A DNA stretch of 64,000 bases from Trematomus loennbergii (Eukaryota > Chordata > Actinopteri > Perciformes > Nototheniidae). The stretch is taken from contig JAAOOA010000060.1 of NCBI GenBank assembly GCA_012861695.1, forward strand, positions 10,592,210-10,656,209, written 5' to 3'. The notes below the pieces were generated by a model. The model was not told where the DNA came from and made no database searches. It saw only the letters and a list, made by a program, of their open reading frames with translations. Positions 1 to 11,943 of the stretch are shown piece after piece. A program made the translations under genes and the position numbers. The stretch's first letter is position 1. Each line of letters opens with the position of its first letter.

Positions 1-790
1 AAAAAACCCAATTTATCCGTGCACTCTCTCCTGCTCCAGCCAGCGTGGTTTGCCAAACATTGATGGTGAGCACATGTTTCTGTTTTGGTCTATGGACAGG
101 CACAATGGTAACTTAGCTGCCCAGAATCACTTGTTGTTCGCCAAGAGATAACTCCAGCTTGTAACTGACTGCAAAAGCACTGATTTTAGTTGTTATACTA
201 CTGTTGATGTAAGAGTTAAAAGAATAAAACATGTTTATTAGACTGAGATCTTACAAAGATGTAGCATGTTAATTAGTCTTTAAGGCGGTTTTCATCTAGC
301 TTCAGTCCTTATGCTGTCTTTTTAACATGTCTTGGATATTGAGTGTTTTCCATCACAAATCTAGTGTTGCCATCGATTGTGTTAGTCATGTTAGATTCCA
401 CTGTAGTCATTGCAGGAACAACAAATGTATGGGGTTATATAATGGCTACCTTGTTGTTATGGATTTAGTTGGAGAAATCAGAGGTAAGGTTAAACTCTCT
501 GATCAATACGTTTACTGACCCATTTCCTTGACTTTGACCTGTACTTTATGGATGTCATGGTTACGATCATTCACAGTTTACATGTGCAATTCATGATTAT
601 AAGGACTGCACGAGGGTGGTAACCGTCACCAGCACAGGTTGTAAACATTCCAATTTGCCTACTTATATACTTACATTTGCTGTTATGAGTGCTTTAGGCA
701 GAAAGTGAAGTGTGGAACGCTGGACACACATTGCATAAGTGTTCAGTGCACGACATGCACAGCACTCGTTGTCCTTGATTTTCTTATCCT

Positions 791-795
<5 letters not shown>
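1..795. other. Non-coding stretch, nothing recognised
   Basis: AT-rich intergenic sequence. Only short open frames occur on either strand, without composition or motifs suggesting protein. No repeat family was recognised here. Confidence 0.5.
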
Positions 796-887
<92 letters not shown>

Positions 888-1000
888 TCTCTGTCTCTCT
901 GTCTCTCTCTCTCTCTCTGTCTCTCTGTCTCTCTCTCTCTCTGTCTCTCTGTCTCTCTCTCTCTGTCTCTCTGTCTCTCTCTCTCTCTCTGTCTCTCTCT
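796..1000. repeat. (CT)n microsatellite with CTGT interruptions
   Basis: About 200 bases of CT dinucleotides. The second half is broken by regularly spaced CTGT variants (CTCTCTGTCTCT), indicating an old, interrupted array. Leu/Ser repeat frames through it are artefacts of the dinucleotide. Confidence 0.95.
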
Positions 1001-1253
1001 GAAGGAAGATACTGTCTATTTCAGGAATATTGCTGAACTATGTCTTTAAAAAAAGTGATTGCAGCAAAATACAGACCACATAATTACCATCCTAGAATAG
1101 CCATAATAGTTAAAAAAACTAAACTTTTCTTGATCATTTTGATGCTTTCTTCGTTCAGGTAATGGAGAAACTGGGCCAATGCAACACTTCAAATCCTTAA
1201 TAACTTGAGACCTGGTATTCACCCTGTAAGCCACCCGACCTGTTCCTCTGCAG

Positions 1254-1310
1254 CATAGCGGCGTCGCAGTCTCGCAGAGCAGTCTCCTGGGAGCTGAGAC
1301 GCAACTGCAG
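1254..1310 (+). other. Candidate short internal exon (57 bp)
   Basis: A GC-rich 57-bp block sits between a good acceptor (pyrimidine-rich CTGTTCCTCTGCAG) and a near-consensus donor (CAG then GTAAGATG). It is a multiple of three and open in two frames. One frame reads HSGVAVSQSSLLGAETQLQ and the other IAASQSRRAVSWELRRNCR. The surrounding DNA is AT-rich and frame-poor, so the block stands out. I cannot link it to a gene, and splice-like sites occur by chance in 64 kb. Treat it as a hypothesis. Confidence 0.3.
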
Positions 1311-2007
1311 GTAAGATGAAAGGAGTCTCTAAGTTTAGTTTCCTCGTTTGTCTGAGTCTTGCAGTTCAGTCTGCAGGACGTCTAAAAAACACAAATGCTC
1401 CCAAACGCATTAAAGTCAAAACGCAAACAATGCTAACACATCACAGACTGTTACATCCTCACAGAGTTTCCACCTGTGTTTCTGTCCCGGAGAGTTTCCA
1501 CCGCTGTGTGTCGGCTCCTATAAATCTATGTAAGAACACAAAGCTTGTTATTGCGAGGCCGCGGTGATTAAACAACCGACAGCAGATTCATTAGGTTTCC
1601 AGGGCTTTGCTGTCACCGGGGCTGGGCTGAAAAATGAAATGAGCTGCTGTCTGTCCAGCGATGCTCTGACGGCTCTGACGATTATCATTGACATTCTCAT
1701 TTCAATTCAGCACACAGGATGATGGACCAACAGAGACATTAGACAATCACAAACACACAGATACACACATCTGGAACATCTTTGTTTTACCTATCCTGGC
1801 TGTAGGGATATCTTTATTATGTTCTCTCATATCTTGATAGTTCCCCCAACCATGCAACATTTCTACATAATTGATTTGAATTCACCAAAATGAATAAAGA
1901 CTGTATGTCCCGACATATTTTACAGCATGGCATCGTAACAGCTGTCAATGTGATATCATTACACACACAAAGTCTGTTTCTTGCTTTTCTTTTGTACACA
2001 CTCAGTC
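1311..2007. other. Non-coding stretch, nothing recognised
   Basis: If the upstream block is an exon, this would be intronic. No frame, repeat or RNA was recognised. Confidence 0.4.
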
Positions 2008-2640
2008 GAATCAAATCAATCAAATCAAGTTTTATTTATATAGCACATTTAAAAGTGATTTTTGGTCGAGCCAAAGTGCTGTACATGTGATAAAAACACA
2101 TTACTACAATCACAATAAAAGACAATAATTTACAACAGAAATATAAAAAACAAAAACACAGGGAATAGTCAGGAGTCGTGCTCCGCTCTGACTAGAAGGC
2201 CAGAGAGAAGAAGTGTGTTTTTAGTGAGGATTTAAAAACCCCTAGGGTCTGGGCCGACCTCACATGGAGGGGCAGAGTGTTCCAGAGCCTAGGGCCAGCT
2301 GCTGCGAAGGCTCTGTGACCTCGGGTTTTGAGCCTGGTCTTGGGCATTACCAGCAGCAGCTGGTCAGCCGACCTTAAAGCTCTGGCTGGGGTGTAGCGAT
2401 GGAGGAGTTCGGCTATATAGGCCGGAGCCAGCCCATTTAGGGCATTGAAAACAAATAAAAGGATTTTAAAATCAATTCGGAACCTAATTGGAAGCCAGTG
2501 CAGTGAGGCCAGAATTGGGGTGATGTGGTCACGCTTTTTGTGGCCAGTCAGAAGACGTGCAGCTGCATTTTGGACGAGCTGTCAAATCATGTCTAGACTT
2601 GCTGTCAGCCGGGATGAGAGCTCGCTGTGAGGCATTGTTC
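2008..2640 (-). mobile_element. 5'-truncated LINE, 3' end fragment
   Basis: Read on the minus strand, this is the end of a non-LTR retrotransposon: about 135 codons of the ORF C-terminus, a TAG stop (2,192-2,194), then a 3' UTR with CTGTACAGC, an AATAAA signal and a TTGATT-type tail ending near 2,008. The 3' part recurs at 57,671-57,872, showing it is a dispersed family. The 5' side breaks off near 2,640. Ends and coding text fit fish LINEs of the L2/CR1-like group. The exact clade is not assigned. Confidence 0.8.
2192..2602 (-). pseudogene. LINE reverse-transcriptase ORF, C-terminal remnant
   Basis: The minus strand is open from about 2,602 to the TAG at 2,192-2,194. It contains the string LVQNAAARLLTG, then LHWLPIRFRIDFKILLF, and ends SLKTHFFSLAF. 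This is the C-terminal tail typical of fish LINE ORF2 proteins, past the catalytic RT core. No start codon is present, and an in-frame TGA lies immediately upstream, so the copy is dead. It belongs to the 2.0-2.6 kb LINE fragment. Confidence 0.8.
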
Positions 2641-5215
2641 ACCAATAAATCAGGATGTTTTTCTTTGTTTAGTTTTATTTTATTTTGACACTCAGACACC
2701 AAGCCGTTCAAAGTAAAATAAAAGTTATTGTGAACAAAACACAACAAAGTACCTGATTTTACCCTCCAAAATGTGTCCTACGGTAATCAAGGTACAGAAG
2801 CATTTTCTGGTGTGCATACTACCACGTTGCAGGCCAAAATGACTGGATCAATATGACACACAGATCAATATTTATATTTCTATGCTTGTCAAAAAGCCTG
2901 TCACTAACTTCACTTACTGTCAACCTCAAGCCTCTAACAGGACCACTTCTCTCAGTGTGTGTGACACAATCATGCATGCACATCCTATTGACAGGCACCT
3001 CTTGTTGCATGGTTCATTTATGTGCTGCTGCCCCATGGGTCAACCTTGTTATGGTATGGGAGAGAGAGTCACTGAAGTTTTCAGGAAAACAGACAAACCA
3101 TTGGTAAACATTACTTTACTTCAAATTCGATTGCAACCAAGTGCAAAATGCAACCCTCCTCTGTGTGGTAAATACATGTAAACTGAATAAGTGGAACGTG
3201 ATAACACTGTAAAGCCTGTGGATTGTCTCCAATATACTTTTTCCCACATTAGAATGATAAAACACCTGAACCACCCATCTTTTGTTTATCTTACTTTCTT
3301 ACATATTGGCAAGTGTCTGTTGCCATGGTTACATCACACACAGACCAAGCCATATTTGTGCCATTATGGTCTTCCTTTAGCCATTTTCCGCATGATGTGC
3401 TGTAAGAAGTTGATTAGAAAACTATAATGTGGAGTAATTAGAGCACACCATCATCCAAGCCTCTAAAGAATCCTGTGTAAATTCATTTTAAAAGCATATA
3501 CATTATCATTATCTTTGGATCTGTAGTGATGGAGCACAGCATGTCTCCATAGTGCGTTGTCCCTGACGATCAGTAGAAGCTGAGGCAGGGAGTCGGAGAA
3601 GTGATTGTCAGACGGGGACGTGTGGGCTTGATTTATGAAAAACGCCCCTTTTGATTGAAAGTTGGACAGCGACTGAAATGAAAATGCATGTGCTCATACA
3701 GGCTCCTTCATTTATTCACACGTATCCTCTCAGTAAGATGCATGGGATTAGTATGCCCTGTATAAAATCGTAATGATTATGCTTTCCAAGGCTTGGCACA
3801 GAGCGTGACTGTTTTACATTCAAAAACTCAATTATAGGCTTTGACTCATAATTTAGTCTAATTTATGAGTTCCAAAAGACCGATTCTCTGCCTGTGATTC
3901 CCTCTGTGAAACATGTAAAGCACCAGATGGTGAAATAATTAACTTTTCTAGCAGAAAGCAGCTGACAGAAGCTAATAAAACCAAGCGCTGTTGACTGGGA
4001 TCTAAATGATGTGGACCATGACATATTAACAGAAAAACCGAGGTTGCTTTAAGTACAGTATCATAGATCTTTCTTTTTTTTTGAGAAAAACACTCCTCTG
4101 GGAAGTCAGCTTAATATCACCTTCGATGTGCCAGTTTATTGACCCTGCGACTATAAAAAAAGAATACAAATCCAGCCATAAAGCAGAAACACAGTTATGA
4201 TATTATCACTGTTACCATGGTGTTGTTACGGTTACCAAATGGAGGTTGACGTCTGAACGCCAAGTTAGACCATCATCCAGATAGGCTGCCTCAAGATTGA
4301 ATCTTGTCGACATCTTTGTGTGGTAGAAGGAAAAGAAAAAATAGATGAAAGAAAACAGGAAGACAGGAATTAAGGTAAAAAGGACCTGAGAGTGACAGAA
4401 ATATCTAAAAAACAATTGGGAATTGGAAGAATCAGAAACATTCTAATGGATACAGGGATTGTGTAAGAAGTGAAGGGCGTAAACAGTGGGGTGGAAATTG
4501 AAGGGGTAACGACACAAGCCATGATAGAAAAAAGGGTGTAGGGTAGGGAACAGAAATATTGGTAGATAAGGATAAGAAGGGTAACTATCTAAAGGATTCA
4601 GTGCTGAGGAATGAGCACAGTGCTAACTTAGCTCTCTGCTGTGCGACTGTCTGATCTAGAACTCTTCCAAGATCAAAGTGCATAAAAAGCCTGTGAAAAA
4701 CCCAGGGGATGAGATTACACATTACTGTACAAGTTCTAGTGCTTTCTGAGTGGATGAAGGACCTTTCATCTCGTCATTAACATATTCACTCATGTTATTG
4801 TAGCCAGAGAAGCTCTTATATTTTACACATTAAGTTTGAGTTCAACAGCAAAGGCCAGGTCGGCTTAAGTGACAAGTCAAGATTGGATCCATTAGGGGAG
4901 CCCTGCCAGAGGATTTCGAGCAGCAAAAAGGCTTATAGGAAGTTTGCAGTGTGCAGATTTAAGTAAGAGCCTGAAGATTTGTGAGAAGAAGCAGCTTTTT
5001 GTATCGGCTGCACTGATTTTCTTTTGCTGATACGAAAATAGAGTGTGTATGAATTACCTTTTATTTTCTGCAAGAAAAAAGGAACGGCCAAAACTCACTC
5101 ACAGCGTGGACAAATCCCCACTGTTACCAAAATGAGTCAAATAAAGATGATTAAGCTCACCAATTGGAACAACTTATCCTAATGGGTTTATATAGACTTG
5201 TAAATAAATTAGCAA
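2641..5215. other. Non-coding stretch, nothing recognised
   Basis: AT-rich DNA with only scattered short open frames on both strands. No domain, splice pair or repeat that I can name. Confidence 0.5.
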
Positions 5216-5480
5216 ATTGGTTAATGGACTGCATTTATATGGAACTTTTTCAAACCACTCAAAGCGCTTTCACCCATTCAAACACATTCATGCACATGCT
5301 ACAAATGCCACACTTACTGTACATTCACACACACTTACACACCAGGCCATGCCATCATGAATAATATAGATTCAGTATCTTGTTCAGAATACTTTAACTA
5401 CAGGGGCCAGGGATCAAACCACTGACCTTCCAATTGGACGACTACTTTACCTCCTGATCCAAAGCCAGCTGCAATGGATG
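5216..5480 (-). repeat. tRNA-like SINE/LINE-tail remnant
   Basis: On the minus strand the sequence begins with a tRNA-promoter-like head: an A-box-like TGGATCAGGAGG (5,450-5,461) and a B-box-like GGTTTGATCCC (5,410-5,420). It is followed by a body ending in AAAGCGCTTTGAGTGG. This arrangement is common in dispersed fish retroposons. The boxes are degraded and the ends are not defined, so only the family type is suggested. Confidence 0.5.
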
Positions 5481-7691
5481 CAGCTACATACACTCATACA
5501 TCCTCACTTTCACACACATAGCCTCACCAACACACAATTGAGTACACTGTACATCTACGACAAACACTTCATTACTTATTGAAGAGGGCGTGGCTTAATT
5601 AAAGGGGCGGGCTGGTTACTAATGGAACCTCTATTGAGTGCTGTGAGACCTCCAACAAGACTCGGACAATTTACAAGTTTGGCAATGATACTATATTTAT
5701 ACACATTTAAGACGTAAAATAAAGACAGAAAACCACACAAACATTAACGACCTCCCGCAAAATGTCAGGGCCTAAAAGGGGTAAGGAAATCTTTCTTTAA
5801 CCATTCGAAAGAGTCATCTGTAGAGTAACAGCTAAAAGCCAATCACCTTCAATGAATGGGTAATTGTCTTATGGCTATAGTAGAACTAATAGGTATTCTA
5901 ATGATTAGTTTAACTTTGAGAGGGAAAGAGTGTGAGAGAAGATGATGCACATATGGTGGAGAGAAAGTGACAGAAGGAGGCTCAAGCTGTATCTTCCTCA
6001 CTCGCCCTCGCTCTGTGTAATTCTGTCCCGACTTGCTGTTATGGATCAATACCTGCCAGTCTCCTCCCCTCTCAGCACTGAAGGCTGGGTAATGGGCTGT
6101 AACAAAGTCTCTGCACCTCCTGTGTGTGTGTGGGTGTGTGTGTACGTGTGTGTTTTGAGCTTTTAAGTATAGTCTGTGCTGTCACTGCTCAGCTTGTCTC
6201 AGCTGCCTACTGGGTAGTAGCCATTATTCCTCTCAACAAGAGGAACCTTTAATTGGAGGGAACCAGCTTGAGTGATATCCTTGTATTTTTTTCTGAGCAG
6301 TCATTTTGTGCTGCACAGATGCACCTTTGAAAAGACTAGGAGCAGAATGGGGTTATCCAGAGTGAGATGAATGTAAGTCAGTGCAGATAGTAGTTCTCCA
6401 GGAGCGTAGCATTTCCCATGTTGGTATTTATAAGGGTAGATTTTTGTGTTTCCAAAGTAGCACTTATGATGATTGTGGAAATGTGTACATGAAGGGGTGA
6501 AAATGGTACCTAACATCAGGTATTGCTGTGTACACTTGGAATAAAAGTACGTAGCAAGAGACTGTAAGAAGTTGGAGCACATATGTATTCACGTTTACAT
6601 TATTTATTATTACATACACAGGTATCTTTCACTATTATTCCGAACATGACAATATTCCGAATTGAATACAAGTCATGTAAACAGAATATTTATTTTGCAA
6701 ATGTTGTATATGCTTTTTGGGTTTTAAAGGGATTCTTTGTACATATGCAGCTCTTCCAAATGTGTCCCCATTGTTGCTTTTACTGCAGATGGCAACTATC
6801 TGCAAGGCTGGTATAGAAATGCATGGCCAAAAGAAAAGCCTGCATTTCTGGTCAGAAGGAGAAACAGTAATACTTTGGAATTTCTGAAATATTATAAGAC
6901 CAACGTTTAGAAGAAGTGGGTGGAGGTAGGCTGTGTTTGCATGGTCGCATGGTCGAACATGTCTGACACCGGATGTTTTTTGGAGCATGCACGGCTGCCT
7001 GCAATCTGGAATATTGAAATAGTGAAATACTCTTTTTCGGTCGCCATGTGAACAACTTAGTAGGAGTATTATGTTTTATTTCTGTGTGCATGTGTTCCCA
7101 AAGTATACACTAGCAACTTTTAGAATCAGTTCAATTATTTTTCTTCCCGTTCACACATTTTATTTAGGGCATTAAAATCCATATTTAATTAAAAAATGTA
7201 TAATAAACTAAACTAATTATCCCTATGTGCCTAGGCAAAATAAGGATGTTTTAATATTCATCAAAACATCATCCTGTAATAAAAGAACAGATCAATGCAT
7301 CCTTTAATTGTAATATATGCACACATTCCTAATTTAGGGGTTGTAAATTAATACATCTTGTATGGTTCCACAATAGCAATTGGGACATTTGGACTGGGAT
7401 GATATTAACATCAGCATCCTCATTTCTAAACGCTCCGTACGCTTATAAGGTTGCAAATTCCATTTCCTAGGCAAACTTTGCATTTGCAGAAATGCACTCA
7501 AATGTTGAGTAGTAATCAGCAGCGAACCGCTTCAACACGTGTATTTCGGTTTATTCACGGCTTTCATTTTGTTATTCTACAGTATTGTTGTTTTATAGTT
7601 ATTTGTTAATGTATACAACCCAATTTGTGTTCTTTGAAATTGAAAAGGATATTGCATTGTGATTGTTACTTTCGTTGCAGTTGTATATGTC
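5481..7691. other. Non-coding stretch, nothing recognised
   Basis: Includes a short GT-rich patch near 6,120-6,150 and otherwise ordinary AT-rich DNA. Open frames here are short and lack recognisable motifs. Confidence 0.45.
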
Positions 7692-8295
7692 TTAAGGCAC
7701 GGACACACCAGGCTGATTATCGGCGTCGGTGGGCGTCAGGCCGACGATGAGCGTCGACACGCCTACTCAGATTGGTGTGTCCCGCACCCGGGTCTTTTCA
7801 GCCGTGCCGACGCTTTTTCGGCCGAAATGTTGAATCGGCGGGCAGTCGGCAAAATAAATCACTCTGATTGGCTGTTCAGCTAGCGAATCAGTGCATGAGA
7901 AGCGAAACGGAAGTGAGGGACCCAAACAAACTATTAAGAAGGCAAATCTGAGATTTCATTTAACTCCAGCTCTCGACACAGGTTCGGGAAAGCCCCATGA
8001 GCTTCTCGTTGTAGAGTGAAAATGGAACGCACACGCTATTTGTTTTTTGTTTATATCACGCAGTCTGTTCTTTTCTCTCGGTTATCACGCAGTCTGTCTT
8101 CCGGTTGTTGCCTCTTTTGAATGATGAATACACACTACCGCCGCCTGCTGGTAAGGAGAGTTATTGCCACTCACGCATGCGCAGTTCCTACGTGCTTCTT
8201 GGCCGTCGGCTGAAGTCTTTGCGGTGTGTTCCAGTGAGACACATGGCCAAGACGCAGAGACGCGAGGCGACGCAACAGTCGGGGTCCGTCTGTGT
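7692..8295. repeat. GC-rich MITE-like repeat, partial
   Basis: An abrupt GC-rich island opens with TTAAGGCACGGACACACC and contains repeated GTCGG/GCCGAC words. A degraded opposite-orientation version (GGCCGTCGGC, GGTGTGTTCC) appears near 8,200-8,232. This looks like a fish MITE with poor terminal repeats, but no clean right end was found. It runs directly into a piggyBac-like fragment. Confidence 0.4.
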
Positions 8296-8706
8296 CAGTT
8301 CCAGAGAAACGGTAAAACCCCATTTCCACCCAAATCAGTTTTCTTTGCTAAACCTCTCTAAAAAGGTCAAATGTCACTTGTTTTGCATCAATCTTGATAC
8401 GGGTACTTATTATATGTTGTACTTTGGATTCCTAAAGCTTTTAGTCTACCTTACCATCATCCAAGGGTGGTTTTCACTATAAGTAAAAAGAATTTTTGGA
8501 CGGACACTATGTTCAATCTGAATTTTCTTTAAAATAAAAAACATCTATATTGTTCTGACTTTTCTACATCCAACTCACAGGTTTATCATTACTTTGAGAA
8601 CAAAGATTATTAATTTAACCCTTTTAGAAGTGAAGATATGGTCATTTGTTCTGGGAATGTCATTTTCGAGCCAGAGACCTGAAAAACAGTCTCAGGGCTA
8701 AACAGG
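8296..8706 (+). mobile_element. piggyBac-like MITE, truncated copy
   Basis: Matches the right portion of the complete elements at 18,248-19,406 and (reversed) 39,007-40,172. It begins at the shared block TTCCAGAGAAACGG and runs through ACCTCTCTAAAAAGGTCAA to the terminus GGGCTAAACAGG, followed by TTAA (8,707-8,710). The left third is missing. No transposase frame is present. Confidence 0.7.
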
Positions 8707-8962
8707 TTAATTGTTATCCTTAGATTAACTTTCTCCCAATAAAATAATAATATTGGAGGAAGAGGACTGTATTGGTAAGACATAATTCAGTGATGCAACT
8801 TAGTATTGCATAACACCTTAGATGTACAGACCTTCATTTTTTGCTATAGGAGTGATGACTCATGACAGGTATTTGTTAACTAAAAATATACAGCTGCTAA
8901 AGAACACTTTTTTCTTAATTTATTTTTTCACCACCTTTGAACTGAGTTAAACTTCAGTTGAG

Positions 8963-9045
8963 TTGAATATTCACGTGCTTCCTTTCTTTGGTTTCATCAG
9001 GTGGTCTTTGAAAATGGAGGCAATGCAATTAGCAACATCTGGTTT
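8963..9045 (-). pseudogene. Continuation of the interrupted coding-like sequence
   Basis: On the minus strand, just past the hAT landing site, a frame reads DKPDVANCIASIFKDHLMK followed by PKKGST and a TGA. It fits as a continuation of the coding-like text ending KKWGCAETVIV on the other side of the insertions at 11,944-12,771, but in a shifted frame. I do not recognise the protein. The fragment is short, so the link rests on adjacency once the insertions are removed. Confidence 0.35.
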
Positions 9046-9053
9046 GTCTAGAC

Positions 9054-9992
9054 CAGGGTTTTCAAAGTGTGGGAAGGTGAGCCTCCCCTCAGAGAACATA
9101 AGAACAGTCGCGCCCCCCCTCCCAATTATTATTGCTATTATTATTATTGTTGTTGTTGCTATAATGCAGGGGTATTCAATTGCATTTCAAAGAGGTCCAG
9201 TAAGAGAAAATGTCATTAAATGCTCTGTTTTCTCGGTCTACCTTTCTCTTTTTTGAGCACGACATTTGAAATGACTCACTGCTGTTTCTCTCCTCTTGTC
9301 TCGTCTCTGTGTGTGTGTTTGAATTCTATCGTGCTGACTCACTGACTGACACACAACTTTTTGAAACCCTTTTATCTTTATGTTTTAATCATTTTTTAAA
9401 AACATTTTTAACATTTTCAACATCGTGGATAAATCCTTATATGCTCCCGGCAACACACTGACCGTCAACTTTGCCTCCTACTTTAGTGGGAACAATGAGT
9501 CTGCGTCTTTGATGCGCACAGGCGGATGATGTGGGGATGCAATGTAGACAGGAATAAACGCAGATCATCCTCTGGCTGCAGCCTTGACCGGTACTTGCTT
9601 TTGATCAAAGTAAGTATTATTACAAATTAAAATAAAGGGCGGTGCCGGCCGTCAGCGAACCGAGCCAGCCGTCAACGGCCCGCTGACAACCGGCGTTCTG
9701 TGATTCTCCAGAACACACAGATGGCCAGTCCGCCCCTGCCAGGACTGGTCCATGAAAATCCTAGCTTCAAATAATCGTGGTCATACTTCCTCTGTTTTCT
9801 GCCAGACGCTGTCTCCTCTCTCACTTTAGGTAACTTCACTAAAAATCGATCCATCTTGCCGCTCGCATAAAGTTAGCTGAAGTTAACTAGCTAGATTTCA
9901 CTGTTTCTCGTAATTTCTTTCTCACACTGCGCCTCCCTGAAGCTCTCTGGCTCCCCCCCGGGGAGGCGCGCCTCACACTTTGAAAACCGCTG
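9054..9992 (-). mobile_element. hAT element 1, internally deleted
   Basis: Terminal inverted repeats CAGGGTTTTCAAAGTGTG (left) and CACACTTTGAAAACCGCTG (right) bound 939 bp. Perfect 8-bp target duplications, GTCTAGAC, lie at 9,046-9,053 and 9,993-10,000. The 8-bp duplication and CAG termini are diagnostic of hAT, and the target fits an NTCTAGAN preference. Only a transposase N-terminus remains inside (9,672-9,854), so it is non-autonomous. Confidence 0.85.
9672..9854 (-). pseudogene. hAT transposase N-terminal remnant
   Basis: The minus-strand frame begins MDRFLVKLPK and contains KQRKYDHDYLKLGFSW, the opening expected of ZBED5/FAM200-like hAT transposases just before the BED zinc finger. After about 35 residues homology is lost (SPGRGGLAICVFW...), so zinc finger and catalytic core are deleted. 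It lies wholly within hAT element 1 and cannot make a transposase. Confidence 0.65.
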
Positions 9993-9999
9993 GTCTAGA

Positions 10000-11935
10000 C
10001 AGTGGTTCCCAAACTTTTTGTGCCCAAGGCACACCAAAGGACAAGTAAAAATCTCAAGGCACACCTATTGTGCAAAATAGCCCTTATAACACGTGTTATC
10101 ACTCATATCATGTAAAATATCTGTAAATGTGCATAATTATTTACTAATGCCAAATAAAATGTGACAAAGACAACTATATTACTCATGAAATATTTATTAA
10201 CGAAATATTTCAGAAATTAATTTGAAACTTTATCAAATTAGGCTTCATCAAAGCAGCAACACACTCATTTAAACCAGACAGGTCACAAAATTAAAAATGA
10301 GGCAAAGACTCAGCAGAAATTCAGCACAGAGAACTGTCAATGCAAGGAAGCTGCACTGTCCATGGGCCTGAACTACAAATTATAAATGTAACATTTCAGC
10401 AATCAGCATTGAAACATGTGCTATTGTAAATATTTTGCCGACTTACAAATTAGTGAGATACATGTGCCTGTCGGGGCGCGCAGATTTTTTAATCCTTGGT
10501 GGCACTGAGGAGAGGGCCACTCGCAAGTCCTGTTCAACAGAGAGCCGTGACCTCCTGTTGTTCTTCATGTAAACCAGAGTAGAGAACGCCAACTCACACA
10601 GGTAGGTAGTGGGAAAAAGAAGTTGCTCAATCGCGTGGTGGGAGATGCTTGGGTACTCCGATGCAGAAGCCAACCAAAACTGATCCAGTGGGAGCTCACT
10701 AAATTTGAGTTTCAGTGTGCGGTCCACACGGAGCTCTGCGCACTCCTCTCTCTCTTTCATAGTGAGCTTTTCTGTTGGGAATTCCTGGTGGAATGGGTCT
10801 CGGATCCAGTCATAGTCCTCGATGTCAGCCACACGTGGAAAATAGCGGTCAAACCTCTCTTTTAAGGTCTGAAGGTGTTTGGCATATACAGCGCGCTCCC
10901 TAGCTGCCTGCGGCGCAGCTGATGCCAGCGGGAACATGTCCATGGAGCCCTGTTCCAAAGCCTCGCGCCACAGGATAAGTTTGCCCATAAACCCCCGAAT
11001 CTTGTCTGTGGATGATAAAATGTTTTCATTCCTGCCCTGAAGCTTGGCGTTTAACTCGTTGAGATGCCCAAATATGTCTGCGAGGTAAGCCAGCCTGGCG
11101 CACCACCTCTCATCCGCGAGCTTGTCTTTATGTGGGACAGCGTGTTCACGTGAAAACTCCAAAAGCTCTTCCCGAAGCTCATAAAGACGGGATAGGACTT
11201 TCCCCCGTGACAGCCAACGTACCTCTGTGTGGAGGATCAGGCTTTGGTGGTCGGCTCCCATCTCGGCGCACAGCTGGGAGAAGAGGCGAGATTTCAGGGG
11301 CCTTGATTTGATGTAATTCACCATCTTCTCCCGTAGTATGGCTTTCCATTTCTTTGCAGAAGAAAAACGTCTCTTTGATAGAGTCAGCATCAACATATCT
11401 GACGTTTGCCAGAAGTTGGGCAGCCCCACTTATGTCAGTAGATTCGTCTATTTGTAGGGAAAATCTGCCGCTCGCCTGCAGTGCCATAAGACAGGTAACT
11501 TTCATGATACTGTCTGCTGACAGTTTTTTTCCTCTTTTCTTTCGGTGGTGGGTTGTCGGCAGTCTCTGCACTGGTGGTTGGTGGTTTGCTCCGCACAAGA
11601 AAGCGCTCCATTTTCCCTCTTGCGTGTTTCTCTGTTTTAATGTTGTCCTTCAGCCTTCGATGTGTCACGGTCTTATAATTCCCACCTGTGCAACTGCGTT
11701 AACAGCGAAATATGGGGTTCTGTGAGGATTTTTTTTAAAAATTGTTTTTAGGTATAGAGTTTGCCTCTGTATTATGAAATGAGTGCATACAAAGTACTGA
11801 TATAGTAAATAAAAAAAAATTTTTGTGTAGTTGTATATTGCAATAATAACGTATGGTTGTCACAAAATCCCACGGCACACCCGGACTTGCCTCACGGCAC
11901 ACCAGTGTGCCGCGGCACACCGTTGGGAACCACTG
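10000..11935 (-). mobile_element. hAT element 2 (ZBED5/FAM200-like), defective
   Basis: Bounded by inverted termini CAGTGGTTCCCAA, with GGCACACC motifs repeated near both ends (about 10,028, 10,058, 11,875, 11,894, 11,913), as expected for transposase subterminal binding sites. It abuts hAT element 1 directly. GTCTAGA flanks it on both sides, and the right copy is 11,936-11,943. The duplication is exact over 7 bp, one less than usual, perhaps because one base was lost at the shared junction. The transposase inside reads on the minus strand and is deleted in at least two places. Confidence 0.85.
10443..11611 (-). pseudogene. hAT transposase, ZBED5/FAM200-like, broken
   Basis: A minus-strand DNA transposase of the hAT-Charlie type related to vertebrate ZBED5/FAM200 proteins. 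The start is taken at MERFLVR (ATG at 11,609-11,611). Coding text then runs in three frames: N-terminus to YHESYLSYG; then LQASGRFSLQIDESTDISG, the start of the RNase-H-fold core; then the longest stretch from KSRPLKSRLFSQLC through TEVRWLSRGKV to the C-terminal dimerisation region (CELAFSTLVYMKNNRRSRL). Most of the BED finger and part of the catalytic core appear to be missing between these pieces. It is therefore a pseudogene inside hAT element 2 and not a domesticated host gene. Confidence 0.8.
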
Positions 11936-11943
11936 GTCTAGAC

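Noticed and set aside
705..1049. Leu/Ser-repeat protein
   Set aside because: Pure translation of the (CT)n array in two frames.
10443..11429. Host ZBED5/FAM200-type gene
   Set aside because: It lies inside hAT termini with target duplications and has frame changes and deletions, so it is a transposon pseudogene.
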